Below, one piece after another: positions 63,799 to 64,000 of a stretch of DNA of 64,000 bases. Numbering within the stretch: the first letter of the stretch is position 1; the number at the start of each line of letters is the position of its first letter. The stretch is from Hippopus hippopus. Lineage: Eukaryota; Mollusca; Bivalvia; Cardiida; Cardiidae. The notes under the pieces are model-generated. The model worked only from the letters and a program-made list of their open reading frames with translations, made no database searches and was not told where the DNA came from. The stretch is from the NCBI GenBank assembly GCA_946811185.2, contig OX328096.1, positions 52,404,252 to 52,468,251 on the forward strand. Reading direction: 5' to 3'. Made by a program: the position numbers and the translations under genes.

Positions 63799-64000
63799 TT
63801 AACCCTTTCCCAAACAATCCCTGGTTTTCACGGCCCTGAAAAAGAAGCCTTTTGAAAACATCATGAGAAAAGGAGGAAATCCTGGTAACCAGCATTTTCT
63901 CCTTTTCTCACAATGTTTTCCACTCTCCCAGAACAATTTTCAATTTTTGAGTCACGTTTATTTTGTCATCTGCAACTGCTTTCAATTTGAACCAGTCTAA
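63799..64000 (+). mobile_element. Family A MITE cut by window end
   Basis: TTAACCCTTTCCCAAACAAT, hairpin at 63,855-63,921, continuing past 64,000. Confidence 0.75.

Noticed and set aside
59156..64000. Search for exon 15 of the glycosidase-like gene
   Set aside because: No acceptor followed by a plausible C-terminal domain in phase 2 was found; the region is a Gypsy remnant and repeats.

Overview
The window is animal nuclear DNA, most likely from a bivalve mollusc. It is AT-rich, has spliced genes with GT-AG introns of about 0.1 to 3.6 kb, and is packed with short non-autonomous transposons, tRNA-headed SINEs and pearl-like elements (tandem core plus GTCC microsatellite) of the kind known from bivalves. 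A heterodont, possibly dreissenid, origin is a guess from repeat resemblance only.

Layout: (1) 2-661 is the 3' end of a non-LTR retrotransposon ORF, followed by its 3' UTR. (2) 1.4-12 kb is almost only repeats. (3) 12,035-16,129 (+) is a complete four-exon delta-9 acyl-CoA desaturase. (4) 20,525-21,959 is an intact DD41D mariner transposon. (5) 22-31 kb is repeats, with one unassigned possible exon on the minus strand near 23.6-23.9 kb. (6) 35,247-31,848 (-) is a three-exon Ly6/uPAR-type GPI-anchored protein. (7) 38,763-59,155 (+) holds 14 consecutive exons of a secreted protein that I relate to GH36/raffinose-synthase-type glycosidases; its 3' end lies beyond the window. (8) 59.8-62.0 kb is a decayed Ty3/Gypsy element, apparently inside that gene's next intron. 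(9) 62.6-63.6 kb is a tandem duplication.

Repeat names used here. Family A: about 230 bp, flanked by TTAA, with a near-perfect central palindrome of about 67 bp; more than 50 copies or fragments. Family B: about 210 bp, also TTAA-flanked, with a shorter central hairpin. Family C: about 265 bp with long terminal inverted repeats starting ATGAGCCATGCTCTG. Family D: double-hairpin element. Family E: long-TIR element starting near ATTCACCAACCATTC. For family A, '+' means the end starting TTAACCCTTTACCACACAATCCC comes first; '-' is the reverse. A copies nested inside C copies show the TTAA target duplication directly.

The host genes are not an operon and are not obviously linked in function. Their introns have collected A, B, C, SINE and pearl copies, several of them ending within tens of bases of a splice site. 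All exon structures were inferred by eye from reading frame, splice consensus and remembered family similarity; no alignment was run.
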